The notes: generated by a model not told the origin, from the letters alone. Shown: positions 14,429-22,077, numbered from the stretch's first letter. The stretch: 26,872 nucleotides of DNA from BOG-938 sp035524315 (GCA_035524315.1 DATKPD010000084.1:1-26872); one strand, 5' to 3'. Numbers and translations: made by a program.

Positions 14429-14682
14429 CCTTCGCACTTCCATTGGCGCCGGGCGGGCGGCGGCGGCGGCGGGTCGTAACCCCAGCGCGCCATGGGCCGG
14501 CACCGGCAAACACGCTTGAGGGCCAGCCACGATCCGCGCGCGGGCCCGTGGTCGACCAGAACCCGAGCCGCGTACTCCGAGCAGCTTGGCATGAACCGGC
14601 ACTGGCGGCCGATCAGCGGCGACAGGGTCAGCTTGTAGGCCCGCAGAGCCCCGTAGATCAGGCGGCCGTAGAGATTAGCCAT
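14425..14682 (-). CDS. yidD: Membrane protein insertion efficiency factor YidD
   Basis: YidD is a small protein found near the inner membrane that helps YidC-dependent insertion. The 85-residue product shows the conserved core YKLTLSPLIGRQCRFMPSCSEYA and ends the domain at the Cys pair CRCRP with GWGYDP-like ARWGYDPPPP. A poly-proline stretch and a basic tail WKCEG follow. The ATG at 14682 gives the typical start MANLYGRLIYGALRAYK. It overlaps thrS by four bases (ATGA), so translation of thrS may be coupled to it; in many bacteria yidD instead sits with rnpA and yidC. Confidence 0.93.
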   Translation of the reverse strand: MANLYGRLIYGALRAYKLTLSPLIGRQCRFMPSCSEYAARVLVDHGPARGSWLALKRVCRCRPMARWGYDPPPPPPARRQWKCEG

Positions 14683-14759
14683 GGTCCATGGTTCCGTAAG
14701 CCCGAAGGGCCGACTAGCACGGCGAATCGCCCGGCGCCACCGGCCCCGTCCGCCCGCGC

Positions 14760-15206
14760 CTATGTCGCGCGCGTCGCCGAGGCGGTGAAGGCGGTTCGCG
14801 CGGCCTCGGCGGCGGCCTCGAAGGCCAGCAGGGTCGAGGCGTGGCGGGCGGGATAATCCTTGACCACCTGCAGCACCGCCAGATCGGCGAAGCGGCCGGT
14901 GGGCGCGGGGCCGCCGGTCTTCAGCATGGCCTTGAGGGCGTCGCGGGCCTGCTCGATCTCCTCCAGGCTGGCGCCCATCACCTCGGCCCCCAGCACGGCG
15001 GCGGCGGCCTGGCCCAGGGCGCAGGCCTTGACCTCCTGGGCGAAGTCGCTGACCCGGCCGTCCGACAGGGACAGATCGACCAGCACCCGGCTGCCGCACA
15101 GCTTGGACACCTTCTCGGCGCTGGCCTGGGGCGCGGCCAGGCGCCCGGCGCGGGGCATGTTGGCCGCCAGGGTCAGGACCTTGGCGCTGTAGAGATCGTC
15201 GATCAT
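14760..15206 (-). CDS. IscU/NifU-N-like iron-sulfur scaffold family protein lacking the third cysteine
   Basis: The 148-residue protein resembles IscU/SufU scaffolds, on which Fe-S clusters are assembled. C37 in KLCGSRVLVDL and C62 in VKACALGQAAAAVLG match the first two cluster cysteines, and GASLEEIEQARDAL matches the following helix. The third position, usually His-Cys or Lys-Cys followed by a helix, reads PARHASTLLAFEA: His122 is present but the Cys is replaced. The N-terminus MIDDLYSAKVLTLAANMP is normal for the family in alphaproteobacteria. It may be a modified scaffold or carry out a different role. It follows the SRPBCC gene after 4 bases and precedes yidD by 77 bases, within the same minus-strand cluster. 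Confidence 0.82.
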   Translation of the reverse strand: MIDDLYSAKVLTLAANMPRAGRLAAPQASAEKVSKLCGSRVLVDLSLSDGRVSDFAQEVKACALGQAAAAVLGAEVMGASLEEIEQARDALKAMLKTGGPAPTGRFADLAVLQVVKDYPARHASTLLAFEAAAEAARTAFTASATRAT

Positions 15207-15210
15207 GGCG

Positions 15211-15672
15211 CTAGAGCGGTCCGCGCGCGGCGACCAGTTGCGCCACCCGCTCGGCCAGGGCGTGGTTGAAGGCCTCGAAGCCCGCGCGCAGGGCATGGCG
15301 GCGGCGCTTGCCCACGCGTTCGCCGACAAGGCCCTGCCACAGCTCGCCATTGGCCAGGATGCAGCCGCCGGAGGTCTCCTCGAAGGTGTCGATCTCAATG
15401 TAGCGCACGCGGCGGATCAGGCCGCCGGCCTCGCTCAGGGTCCAGAGGATCTGGGCGTCGGGCACCCAGTCGACCACCGTGGGGGCGATGACCTTGGCGG
15501 GGCGGCCGCCGATGGTCTCGTGCACCTCAAGCTTGGCGCCGATGCGCAGCTCGCCGGCGACCTTGGGATAGATCGGGTTCCAGGCGCTCCAGCCGGGCAA
15601 GTCCGACAGCACCTGCCAGATGACCGGCGCCGGCGCGGGCACCCCCACCCGATGTTCGATGCGAAAGCTCAT
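15211..15672 (-). CDS. SRPBCC (START/polyketide-cyclase-like) family protein
   Basis: The 153-residue protein has the helix-grip pattern of the SRPBCC superfamily: EHRVGVPAPAPVIWQVLSDLPGWSAWNPIYPKVAGELRIG, then GGRPAKVIAPTVVDWVPDAQILWTLS, and the long C-terminal helix AGFEAFNHALAERVAQLV. The superfamily binds hydrophobic ligands in a deep cavity, but no ligand can be proposed. It lies 5 bases after cysS and 4 bases before the IscU-like gene, so it is almost certainly cotranscribed with both. Confidence 0.88.
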   Translation of the reverse strand: MSFRIEHRVGVPAPAPVIWQVLSDLPGWSAWNPIYPKVAGELRIGAKLEVHETIGGRPAKVIAPTVVDWVPDAQILWTLSEAGGLIRRVRYIEIDTFEETSGGCILANGELWQGLVGERVGKRRRHALRAGFEAFNHALAERVAQLVAARGPL

Positions 15673-15677
15673 GGCCC

Positions 15678-17072
15678 TTATTTAGTCTCGGACTCTTTCA
15701 GGCGCCATGTCGCGCCCTCGGCATTGTCCATCACCACCACATCCAGGGCGTTCAGTTCGTCGCGGATGCGGTCAGCGGTGGCCCAGTCCTTGGCCTGGCG
15801 CGCGGCGAAGCGCTCGGCCAGCAGGGCCTCGACCTTGGCCTTGAGCCCCGCGTCGGCCCCGCCCTCGAACCAGGCTTCGGGATCGGCCTGGAGAAAGCCG
15901 AGCAGGCGCCCGGCGGCGAGCAGGCCCGCCTTGGCCACGGCCCGCTCATCCGGCGAGGCGCTGGTTTCGAGCGTCTTGGCCAGGGCGAACAGCTCGGCCA
16001 GGGCGCGGGGGGTGTTGAGGTCGTCGAGCAGGGCCTCGATCACGGCGACGGGGGGCTCGCCCTGCGGGTCGCCATCAACGTCGCTGGCGCGGCGAAGGGC
16101 GCCGTACAGCCGGTCGAGCGACTTGCGGCTCTGGGCGATCAGGTCGTCGGTCCAGTCGAGCGGCGCGCGGTAGTGGCCCGACAGCAGGGCCCAGCGCAGC
16201 GCCTCGCCGGGCGCGCGCTTGATCAGCTCGTGCACCAGTTTCACATTGCCGAGGCTCTTGGACATCTTCTCGGCGTCCATGGTCAGGAAGCCGTTGTGCA
16301 CCCAGTAGCGGGCGTAGACCGGCGTGTGGTCGGCGCAGCGGCTCTGGGCGATCTCGTTTTCGTGGTGCGGGAAGATCAGGTCGTGGCCGCCGCCGTGGAT
16401 GTCGATGGTCTCGCCCAGGGTCTTGCCGACCATGGCCGAGCATTCCAGGTGCCAGCCCGGACGGCCCGGACCCCAGGGACTGTCCCACACCGGCTCGCCC
16501 GGCTTGGACGGCTTCCACAGCACGAAGTCGGCGGGATTGCGCTTGTACGGGGCGACCTCGACGCGGGCGCCGGCGATCATGTCGTCAAGCGAGCGTCCCG
16601 ACAGTTGGCCGTAGTCGGCGAAGCTGCGCGTGTCGAACAACACATGGCCCTCGGCGGCGTAGGCCGAGCCGCCCTCGATCAGGCGCGCGATCACCGCCAG
16701 CATCTCGTCGATGTGCTGGGTGGCGCGCGGCTCCAGCGTCGGCCGCAGAACGCCCAGGGCGTCCATGTCCTGATGGTAGATGGCGGTGAACTTGTCGGTG
16801 ATCTCGGCGATGGGCACGCCCTGGTCGATGGCGGCCTGGTTTATCTTGTCGTCCACGTCGGTGATGTTGCGGGCGTAGACCACCTGGTCGGCGCCGTAGA
16901 GCCGCCGCAGCACGCGGAACAGCAGGTCGAACACCACGGCGGGCCGGGCGTTGCCGATGTGGGCGTAGTTGTAGACCGTCGGGCCGCACACATAGAGCGT
17001 GACGCGCTGCGGATCGGCCGGAACGAATTCCCGCTTTTGGCGGGACAGGGTGTCTTGCAGGAAAAGCGGCAT
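15678..17072 (-). CDS. cysS: Cysteinyl-tRNA synthetase
   Basis: This class I synthetase charges tRNA-Cys. The 464 residues match the usual bacterial length of about 460. Present are LYVCGPTVYNYAHIGNARP with the first zinc Cys and the HIGH-type motif, DVDDKINQAA, GRPGWHLECSAM with the second zinc Cys, DIHGGGHDLIFPHHENEIAQS with the His/Glu ligands, and the KMSKS loop. The ATG at 17072 gives the standard start MPLFLQDTLSRQKREF; the reading frame upstream has no family similarity. It heads a minus-strand cluster cysS-SRPBCC-IscU-like-yidD-thrS-glycosyltransferase and is divergent from hisI. Confidence 0.97.
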   Translation of the reverse strand: MPLFLQDTLSRQKREFVPADPQRVTLYVCGPTVYNYAHIGNARPAVVFDLLFRVLRRLYGADQVVYARNITDVDDKINQAAIDQGVPIAEITDKFTAIYHQDMDALGVLRPTLEPRATQHIDEMLAVIARLIEGGSAYAAEGHVLFDTRSFADYGQLSGRSLDDMIAGARVEVAPYKRNPADFVLWKPSKPGEPVWDSPWGPGRPGWHLECSAMVGKTLGETIDIHGGGHDLIFPHHENEIAQSRCADHTPVYARYWVHNGFLTMDAEKMSKSLGNVKLVHELIKRAPGEALRWALLSGHYRAPLDWTDDLIAQSRKSLDRLYGALRRASDVDGDPQGEPPVAVIEALLDDLNTPRALAELFALAKTLETSASPDERAVAKAGLLAAGRLLGFLQADPEAWFEGGADAGLKAKVEALLAERFAARQAKDWATADRIRDELNALDVVVMDNAEGATWRLKESETK

Positions 17073-17144
17073 GCCTGAACGGTTCTTGAGGGGCCGAATT
17101 GAGGTCCGACGGGCGCCCATATAGGCCGCCCTGCCCCGCAAAAC

Positions 17145-17182
17145 CAAGCCGCCTTTGGCGCGAGCGGCTTTTGGGCGGCTTG
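17145..17182. repeat. 9-bp inverted repeat between cysS and hisI
   Basis: CAAGCCGCC at 17145-17153 pairs perfectly with GGCGGCTTG at 17174-17182 across 20 bases. The right arm overlaps a TTGACA (17180-17185) that could be a -35 element for hisI, though no matching -10 was recognised. The structure could be an operator or a hairpin in the cysS leader. Confidence 0.5.
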
Positions 17183-17214
17183 ACAGGACCTCGTGACTGG
17201 CCACTTGAAGCGGG

Positions 17215-17613
17215 ATGAACACCACGCCCTTCATGTCTCCGGGCCAGACCGCCGAGCTTGAGCACGGCTCGGTCATCACCCCGCGCTTCGACGCCAACGG
17301 CCTGGTCGCGTGCGTGGCGACCCACGCCCAGACCGGCGAGGTGCTGATGCTGGCGTGGATGAACGCCGAGGCGCTGCGCCTGACGCTCGACACCGGCCTG
17401 GCCCACTACTTCAGCCGCTCGCGCCAGGCGCTGTGGAAAAAGGGCGAAATCTCCGGCCAGCTGCAGCTCGTCCGTGAACTGCGTATCGACTGTGACCAGG
17501 ACGCCATCTGGATCAAGGTCGAGCCGCAGGGCGACGGCGGGGCCTGCCATACGGGCGCTCGCTCGTGCTTCTACCGGGTGTGGCGGGACGGAAAGCTGGT
17601 CGAGCAGCCGTGA
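17215..17613 (+). CDS. hisI: Phosphoribosyl-AMP cyclohydrolase
   Basis: HisI opens the adenine ring of phosphoribosyl-AMP, the third step of histidine biosynthesis. The 132-residue single-domain protein has the signatures ACVATHAQTGEVLMLAWMNAEAL, HYFSRSRQALWKKGEISG, RIDCDQDAIWIKVEPQG with the Mg/Zn-binding Cys-Asp cluster, and ACHTGARSCFYR with the zinc cysteines. There is no fused HisE domain, as is usual in alphaproteobacteria, where hisI stands apart from the main his operon. The stop overlaps the GTG start of rluD by four bases. Confidence 0.95.
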   Translation: MNTTPFMSPGQTAELEHGSVITPRFDANGLVACVATHAQTGEVLMLAWMNAEALRLTLDTGLAHYFSRSRQALWKKGEISGQLQLVRELRIDCDQDAIWIKVEPQGDGGACHTGARSCFYRVWRDGKLVEQP

Positions 17614-18611
17614 ACCCGCGCGTCGACGACGCCGAGGACCTGGAGGACGACGAGGGCCAGGTCATGGAGGCGGCGCTGGAGGCTTCCGGCGAGCGGCTCG
17701 ACAAGACTCTGGCCGCCGCCCTGCCCGATCTGTCGCGCGCGCGGCTGCAGGCCCTGATCGCCGAGGGCCGCTTGACGCGCGGCGGCGAGACGGTGCGCTC
17801 GGCGTCGGACAAGACCCAGGCCGGGCTCTACCGGCTGGTCGTACCCGCGCCGGCGACCGCGACGCCCGAGCCGCAGGACATCCCCCTGACGGTGCTGTTC
17901 GAGGACGCGCACCTGATCGTGATCGACAAGCCGGCCGGCATGGCCGCGCACCCCGCGCCAGGCGCGCCCGATGGCACCCTGGTCAACGCCCTGTTGCACC
18001 ACTGCGCGGGCAGCCTGTCGGGCGTGGGCGGGGTGGCGCGGCCGGGCATCGTGCACCGGCTGGACAAGGACACCTCGGGCGTGATGGTCGCGGCCAAGAG
18101 CGACGCGGCCCACGCCGGCCTGTCGGCCCTGTTCGCCGCTCACGACATCGAGCGCGCCTATATCGCCCTGGTCCGCGGTGCGCCCGAACCCGCGACCGGA
18201 ACCGTCGACACCCAGATCGGCCGCTCGCCCCACGACCGCAAGAAGATGGCGGTGCTCAGGTCCGGCGGGCGGCGGGCGGTCACGCACTACCGGGTCGAGC
18301 GGCGCTTTGGCCCCTCAGAGCGCCCTCTGGCGAGCCGGGTCCTGTGCCGGCTGGAGACCGGGCGCACGCATCAGATCCGCGTGCACCTAGCGTCCAAGGG
18401 CGCGCCGTGCCTGGGCGACCCGGTGTACGGCTCGGGCGCCGCGGCCCTGGCGGTGCGCGAAGCGGTGACCGCGGCAGGGCTCAAGCGCCAGGCCCTGCAC
18501 GCGGCGATCCTGGGCTTCGTTCATCCCGTCACCGGCCAGGCGCTGCGCTTCGAGACGGCCCCGCCGGAGGATATGCGCGATCTTGAAACCCGACTGGCCG
18601 CCCTGCGTTGA
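17610..18611 (+). CDS. rluD: RluA-family 23S rRNA pseudouridine synthase (RluD-like)
   Basis: The 333-residue protein has an S4-like RNA-binding domain (GERLDKTLAAALPDLSRARLQALIAEGRL, about residues 27-60) followed by the RluA catalytic domain: DIPLTVLFEDAHLIVIDKPAGMAAHPAPG, the catalytic GIVHRLDKDTSGVMVAAKS with its Asp, and CRLETGRTHQIRVHLASKGAPCLGDPVYG. This architecture fits RluD, which modifies helix 69 of 23S rRNA, although RluC cannot be wholly excluded. GTG 17610 overlaps the hisI stop (GTGA), and the N-terminus starts with an acidic stretch (DDAEDLEDDE). It is followed after 137 bases by rpoH. Confidence 0.92.
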   Translation: MNPRVDDAEDLEDDEGQVMEAALEASGERLDKTLAAALPDLSRARLQALIAEGRLTRGGETVRSASDKTQAGLYRLVVPAPATATPEPQDIPLTVLFEDAHLIVIDKPAGMAAHPAPGAPDGTLVNALLHHCAGSLSGVGGVARPGIVHRLDKDTSGVMVAAKSDAAHAGLSALFAAHDIERAYIALVRGAPEPATGTVDTQIGRSPHDRKKMAVLRSGGRRAVTHYRVERRFGPSERPLASRVLCRLETGRTHQIRVHLASKGAPCLGDPVYGSGAAALAVREAVTAAGLKRQALHAAILGFVHPVTGQALRFETAPPEDMRDLETRLAALR

Positions 18612-18619
18612 AAATAATT

Positions 18620-18640
18620 GGCCCGCGCATGGATCGGGCC
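18620..18640. terminator. Weak hairpin after rluD
   Basis: GGCCCG at 18620-18625 pairs with CGGGCC at 18635-18640 with a 9-base loop, 9 bases after the rluD stop. There is no T-run, so it may be only a partial or Rho-assisted terminator upstream of rpoH. Confidence 0.35.
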
Positions 18641-18748
18641 CGCTCACGAATACGTATGGGTCTACAACCGGGCGCAAGGCTTCCTATCTAGTAGGGTGTT
18701 GGATGCGGGCGCCTTGTTGTTTCGTGCATCCACGCGAAGGGGACCATC

Positions 18749-19636
18749 ATGGCTGTCAATCAGCTCGTCGCCATGTCGCCGGAAGGCGGCCTGTCTCGCT
18801 ACCTGTCCGAAATCCGCAAGTTTCCCATGCTGGCGAAGGACGAGGAGTTCATGCTCGCCAAGCGCTGGAAGGAGCATCAGGACCCCGAAGCCGCGCACAA
18901 GATGGTCACCTCGCACCTGCGCCTGGTGGCCAAGATCGCCATGGGCTATCGCGGCTACGGCCTGCCGATCGGCGAAGTGATCTCCGAGGGCAACGTCGGC
19001 CTGATGCAGGCGGTCAAGAAGTTCGAGCCCGACAAGGGCTTCCGCCTGGCCACCTACGCCATGTGGTGGATCAGAGCCTCGATCCAGGAATACATCCTGC
19101 GCTCGTGGTCGCTGGTGAAGATGGGCACGACCGCGGCCCAGAAGAAGCTGTTCTTCAACCTGCGCCGCGCCAAGAGCGAGATCAGCGCCATGCAGGAGGG
19201 CGACCTGCGCCTGGACCAGGTGCAGCAGATCGCCACCAAGCTGGGCGTGCTGGACGAGGAAGTCATCTCGATGAACCGGCGCCTGTCGGGCCCGGACGCC
19301 TCGCTCAACGCCCCCATGCGCGCGGATTCGGAAAGCGAGTGGCAGGACTGGCTGGCCGACGACTCCACGCCTAGCCAGGAAAGCGTGCTGGCCGAGAATG
19401 AGGAGCGCGACGTGCGCATGTCCTTGCTCGAGGAGGCGATGAAGGAGTTGACCGACCGCGAGCGGCGCATCCTGACCGAGCGCCGGCTGAAGGACGACCC
19501 GACCACGCTGGAAGAGTTGGCCGCGCAATACGGCGTCAGCCGAGAGCGCGTGCGCCAGATCGAGGTGCGGGCGTTCGAGAAGCTGCAAAAGGCCATGCGC
19601 GCGGCGGCCGAGGAAGGCGAGCGCGTGGGGGCGTAA
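18749..19636 (+). CDS. rpoH: RNA polymerase heat-shock sigma factor RpoH (sigma-32)
   Basis: RpoH directs RNA polymerase to chaperone and protease promoters. The 295 residues equal the C. crescentus length. Region 2 is clear: the RpoH box-like LAKDEEFMLAKRWKEHQD, HLRLVAKIAMGYRGYGLPIGEVISEGNVGLMQAVKKFEPDKGFRLATYAMWWIRASIQEYILRSWSLVKMGTTAAQKKLFFNLRR, the latter being the RpoH-specific QKKLFFNLR segment. Region 4 has LTDRERRILTERRLKDDPTTLEELAAQYGVSRERVRQIEVRAFEKLQKAM with the helix-turn-helix. A GGGG ribosome-binding site precedes ATG 18749. In Caulobacter rpoH is autoregulated; a CCTATCT sequence near 18683-18689 resembles an alphaproteobacterial sigma-32 -10 element but a matching -35 was not seen. 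Confidence 0.97.
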   Translation: MAVNQLVAMSPEGGLSRYLSEIRKFPMLAKDEEFMLAKRWKEHQDPEAAHKMVTSHLRLVAKIAMGYRGYGLPIGEVISEGNVGLMQAVKKFEPDKGFRLATYAMWWIRASIQEYILRSWSLVKMGTTAAQKKLFFNLRRAKSEISAMQEGDLRLDQVQQIATKLGVLDEEVISMNRRLSGPDASLNAPMRADSESEWQDWLADDSTPSQESVLAENEERDVRMSLLEEAMKELTDRERRILTERRLKDDPTTLEELAAQYGVSRERVRQIEVRAFEKLQKAMRAAAEEGERVGA

Positions 19637-19645
19637 GCCTCCACG

Positions 19646-19678
19646 CCGGCGCCGGCTGCTGTTAGGGCGCCGGGTTTT
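19646..19678 (+). terminator. Rho-independent terminator of rpoH
   Basis: CCGGCGCC at 19646-19653 pairs perfectly with GGCGCCGG at 19666-19673 across 12 bases, followed directly by GTTTT at 19674-19678. It lies 10 bases after the rpoH stop, where a terminator is expected. Confidence 0.8.
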
Positions 19679-19739
19679 GCGCGGGCCGGATCGAGGCGAG
19701 ATGCTGACGTCGGGTGGACTCCCCCTGGCAAGGTAAGGC

Positions 19740-20399
19740 TCAAAATTCGCCTTCGATGGCCAGGCGGATGGCTTCGGCGCCGGAACGCACATTGAGCGCC
19801 TTGAGCAGCGCGGCGCGGTGCATCTTGACCGTCCGTTCGGTGACCTTCAGATCGGCGGCGATCTGCTTGTTGAGCCGGCCCCGCGACATGGCGGCGAGCA
19901 CTTCGCGCTGACGCGGACTCAAGGCCCCGATCTTGGCCCGGGCGATCGCGGCCCGCGACGGCCCCGCATCCGGCTCGGGCGCGGCGCTCTGCGACCCCAG
20001 GAAATAGTCCAGTTCGCCTTCGGTATCGAAGATGGGCGCCACGAGCACGGCGTTGCGGAAGGGCGTGCCGTCCTTGCGGTAGTTCTGGATCTCGACCAGC
20101 ACGGGGATGCGGCCGCGCACGCCCTGGCGAATCTTCTCCGACAGGTCTGGCTCGGTCTTGGGACCCGCCAGGAAGCGGCAGTTGCGGCCGACCACTTCCT
20201 CGCGCCGGTACCCCGTAAGGTCGAGGAAAGCCTGGTTGCACAGGACGATCGGATTGTCGGGCTGGCGCGGATCGCTCAACACCGCCGCGATCGGGCTGGC
20301 CTCGATCATGCGCGCTAAGGCGGGCGGCGCGCCTTGGGCGCCCCGTTCCTGGACAACTTCCCTTTTGGCCATGTTGGGTAGGATGGGTTTGCGTCGCAT
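19740..20399 (-). CDS. LOV-HTH blue-light photoreceptor / transcription factor (EL222-like)
   Basis: The protein of about 219 residues is a compact light-regulated DNA-binding protein. The LOV domain holds flavin: NPIVLCNQAFLDLTGY, the photo-adduct motif GRNCRFLAGPKT (the Cys is residue 74 from this start, EL222 having Cys75), NYRKDGTPFRNAVLVAPI and LDYFLGSQ with the flavin Gln. A short linker leads to a LuxR-type HTH, LSPRQREVLAAMSRG...NKQIAADLKVTERTVKMHRAALLKALNVRS. Residue order and length resemble EL222 of Erythrobacter litoralis closely, including SPIAAVLSDPR and GVRGRIPVLVEIQNY. In EL222 blue light releases the HTH from the LOV domain, allowing dimerisation and activation. The start is ATG 20399; TTG 20408 and ATG 20372 are alternatives. 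It is divergent from folE and likely regulates that operon. Confidence 0.93.
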   Translation of the reverse strand: MRRKPILPNMAKREVVQERGAQGAPPALARMIEASPIAAVLSDPRQPDNPIVLCNQAFLDLTGYRREEVVGRNCRFLAGPKTEPDLSEKIRQGVRGRIPVLVEIQNYRKDGTPFRNAVLVAPIFDTEGELDYFLGSQSAAPEPDAGPSRAAIARAKIGALSPRQREVLAAMSRGRLNKQIAADLKVTERTVKMHRAALLKALNVRSGAEAIRLAIEGEF

Positions 20400-20418
20400 G
20401 GTTTGCAAGCCCGATAGC

Positions 20419-20437
20419 CGCGCGGCTTCTCCGCGCG
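20419..20437. promoter_or_regulatory. Perfect palindrome in the LOV-HTH/folE divergent region
   Basis: CGCGCGG at 20419-20425 and CCGCGCG at 20431-20437 form a 7-bp inverted repeat around CTTCT. It lies midway between the two divergent starts. Nearby are two direct-repeat-like pairs, AGCCCGATAGCC (20408-20419) and AGGCTGGCAGACC (20452-20464), which loosely resemble the RGNCYWWRGNCY site I recall for EL222, but with spacing one base too long. Operator function is inference. Confidence 0.35.
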
Positions 20438-20464
20438 CCGCCGGGCCGATGAGGCTGGCAGACC

Positions 20465-21085
20465 ATGAACTATTTCACTTCCGAACGGCGGCTGTTCAAC
20501 GAGGACGGCAAGCTGGTGGTGCCCGACGACGTGCAGGACGCCGTGCGCAAGATCATCCGCTGGGCCGGCGACGATCCGACGCGCGAGGGCCTGACGGATA
20601 CGCCCGCGCGCGTGGCGCGCGCCTGGCGGGAATATTGCCAGGGCTATGAGGACGACCCAGGGCTCCATCTGTCGCGCACCTTCGAGGAGGTCGGCGGCTA
20701 CGACGAGATCGTCGTTTTGAAGGACATCCCCTTTCAGTCGCACTGCGAGCATCACATGGCGCCGATCCAGGGCAAGGCCTCGATCGCCTATCTGCCCGAC
20801 AAGCGCGTGGTGGGCATTTCCAAGCTGGCCCGGGTGCTGAACGCCTATGCATGGCGGTTGCAGGTGCAGGAACGACTGACCGCCGAGGTGGCGCAGTGCA
20901 TCTGGGACAATCTGCAGCCGCGCGGCGTGGCCGTGGTGATCGAGGCGCGGCACAGCTGCATGACGGGGCGCGGCGTGCGCACCCCCGACGTGGGCATGGT
21001 CACCAGCCGCGTGCTGGGCTGCTTTCTGGACGATCCGGTCAGCCGCAAGGAAGCGTTCTGGCTGATGGGCCGTACCGGGCGATGA
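20465..21085 (+). CDS. folE: GTP cyclohydrolase I
   Basis: FolE converts GTP to dihydroneopterin triphosphate, the first step towards folate and pterins. The 206 residues show PTREGLTDTPARVARAWREYCQGY, the zinc and active-site motifs FQSHCEHHMAPIQGKASIAYLP and EARHSCMTGRGVRTPDVGMVTS, and GISKLARVLNAYAWRLQVQERLT between them. Zinc ligands Cys and His are in place. Being first in a light-associated operon, it could serve to supply the methenyl-tetrahydrofolate antenna chromophore of a photolyase rather than general folate; that is inference. Its TGA overlaps the next ATG. Confidence 0.96.
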   Translation: MNYFTSERRLFNEDGKLVVPDDVQDAVRKIIRWAGDDPTREGLTDTPARVARAWREYCQGYEDDPGLHLSRTFEEVGGYDEIVVLKDIPFQSHCEHHMAPIQGKASIAYLPDKRVVGISKLARVLNAYAWRLQVQERLTAEVAQCIWDNLQPRGVAVVIEARHSCMTGRGVRTPDVGMVTSRVLGCFLDDPVSRKEAFWLMGRTGR

Positions 21086-22077
21086 GAATCGCCATCATCG
21101 GGGCGGGCATGGCGGGTCTGTCGTGCGCCCGGCGCTTGCGGACCCTCGGCCTCGAGCCGGTGCTGTTCGACAAGGGCAAGGGCGCGGCGGGGCGCATGGC
21201 GTCGCGTCGCCTGCCAACCCCGCTGGGCGAGGCCGCGTTCGACATGGGGGCGCAGTTTTTTACCGTCAGGAGCCCGCTGTTCGCGATCCAGACGGCCGAC
21301 TGGGCGGCGGCCGGCCTGGCCGCGCCCTGGCCCGAGGCGGGGCCTGACGCCTGGGTCGGGACGCCTTTGATGTCCTCCCCGCTGAAGGCCATGACCGAGG
21401 GCCTGGAGGTGCGCTGGAACAGCCTGGTGGGCGGGGTCAGCCGCGCCGGCGGCGACTGGCGCGTGCATGTTCAAGACGGCGACGAAGGCCCGTTCGACGC
21501 CGTCGTCATCGCCCTGCCCGCCGAACAGGCCACGCCGTTTCTGGCGCTGAACGCGCCGCTGTTCCAGGGGCAGAACGCCATTTGCGTCAGCAAGCCGTGC
21601 TGGACCGGCCTGTTCGCGTTCGACGCGCCGCTGCGATCGTCGGCCTCGATCCTGCGCGATCGCGGCGCCGTGGCCTGGGCCGCGCGCAATTCCGCCAAGC
21701 CCGGACGGGTCGGCCCGGAAGCGTGGGTGGTGCATGGCGAGGCCGACTGGTCGCGCGATCGCCTGGAAGCCGAACCCCAGGCCGTGCTGGCGCTGCTGCT
21801 GGGCGAATTGCTGGCCCTGACCGGAGACGCCGGGCGCACGCCGATCGCCGCCCACGCGCACCGATGGCGGTTCTCGCGCTCGACCGGGCTTGGCCTTGGC
21901 GCGCTGTGGGACCGGGGCCTGGCCGTCGGCGTATGCGGGGACTGGCTGCTGGCGCCGCGGGTGGAGAGCGCGTGGCTTTCGGGGTTCGAACTGGCCCAGC
22001 GGATCGCCGAGGGGCCCAGGCGGCGATGGTCCGAAACCGCGCCGATGGCCGCGTTTGAATGGACCCCTCCGCTGTGA
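21082..22077 (+). CDS. FAD/NAD(P)-dependent amine-oxidase-like oxidoreductase (renalase-like)
   Basis: The 331 residues begin MRIAIIGAGMAGLSCARRLRTLGLEPVLFDKGKGAAGRMASRR, a textbook Rossmann FAD-binding motif (GxGxxG) with the GRMASRR continuation of the NAD(P)-binding_8 / renalase-like group. AAFDMGAQFFTVRSP and VVIALPAEQATPFL follow, and GVCGDWLLAPRVESAWLSGFELAQRI closes the FAD site near the C-terminus. The substrate is unknown. Such oxidoreductases are often found beside photolyase or folE genes in bacteria. It overlaps folE by four bases (ATGA) and the DUF3429 gene at its 3' end, so it is part of one operon. Confidence 0.9.
   Translation: MRIAIIGAGMAGLSCARRLRTLGLEPVLFDKGKGAAGRMASRRLPTPLGEAAFDMGAQFFTVRSPLFAIQTADWAAAGLAAPWPEAGPDAWVGTPLMSSPLKAMTEGLEVRWNSLVGGVSRAGGDWRVHVQDGDEGPFDAVVIALPAEQATPFLALNAPLFQGQNAICVSKPCWTGLFAFDAPLRSSASILRDRGAVAWAARNSAKPGRVGPEAWVVHGEADWSRDRLEAEPQAVLALLLGELLALTGDAGRTPIAAHAHRWRFSRSTGLGLGALWDRGLAVGVCGDWLLAPRVESAWLSGFELAQRIAEGPRRRWSETAPMAAFEWTPPL

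Noticed and set aside
12473..14479. A plus-strand open frame of 668 codons
   Set aside because: It is antisense to thrS and is a GC-driven shadow; thrS shows all motifs of a real synthetase.
17180..17208. TTGACA as a sigma-70 promoter for hisI
   Set aside because: The expected -10 position (17203-17208) reads ACTTGA, which is not a -10 element; only the hexamer is noted.
18683..18689. CCTATCT upstream of rpoH as a sigma-32 -10 element
   Set aside because: No CTTGAA-type -35 lies at the right spacing, so it is not listed as a promoter.
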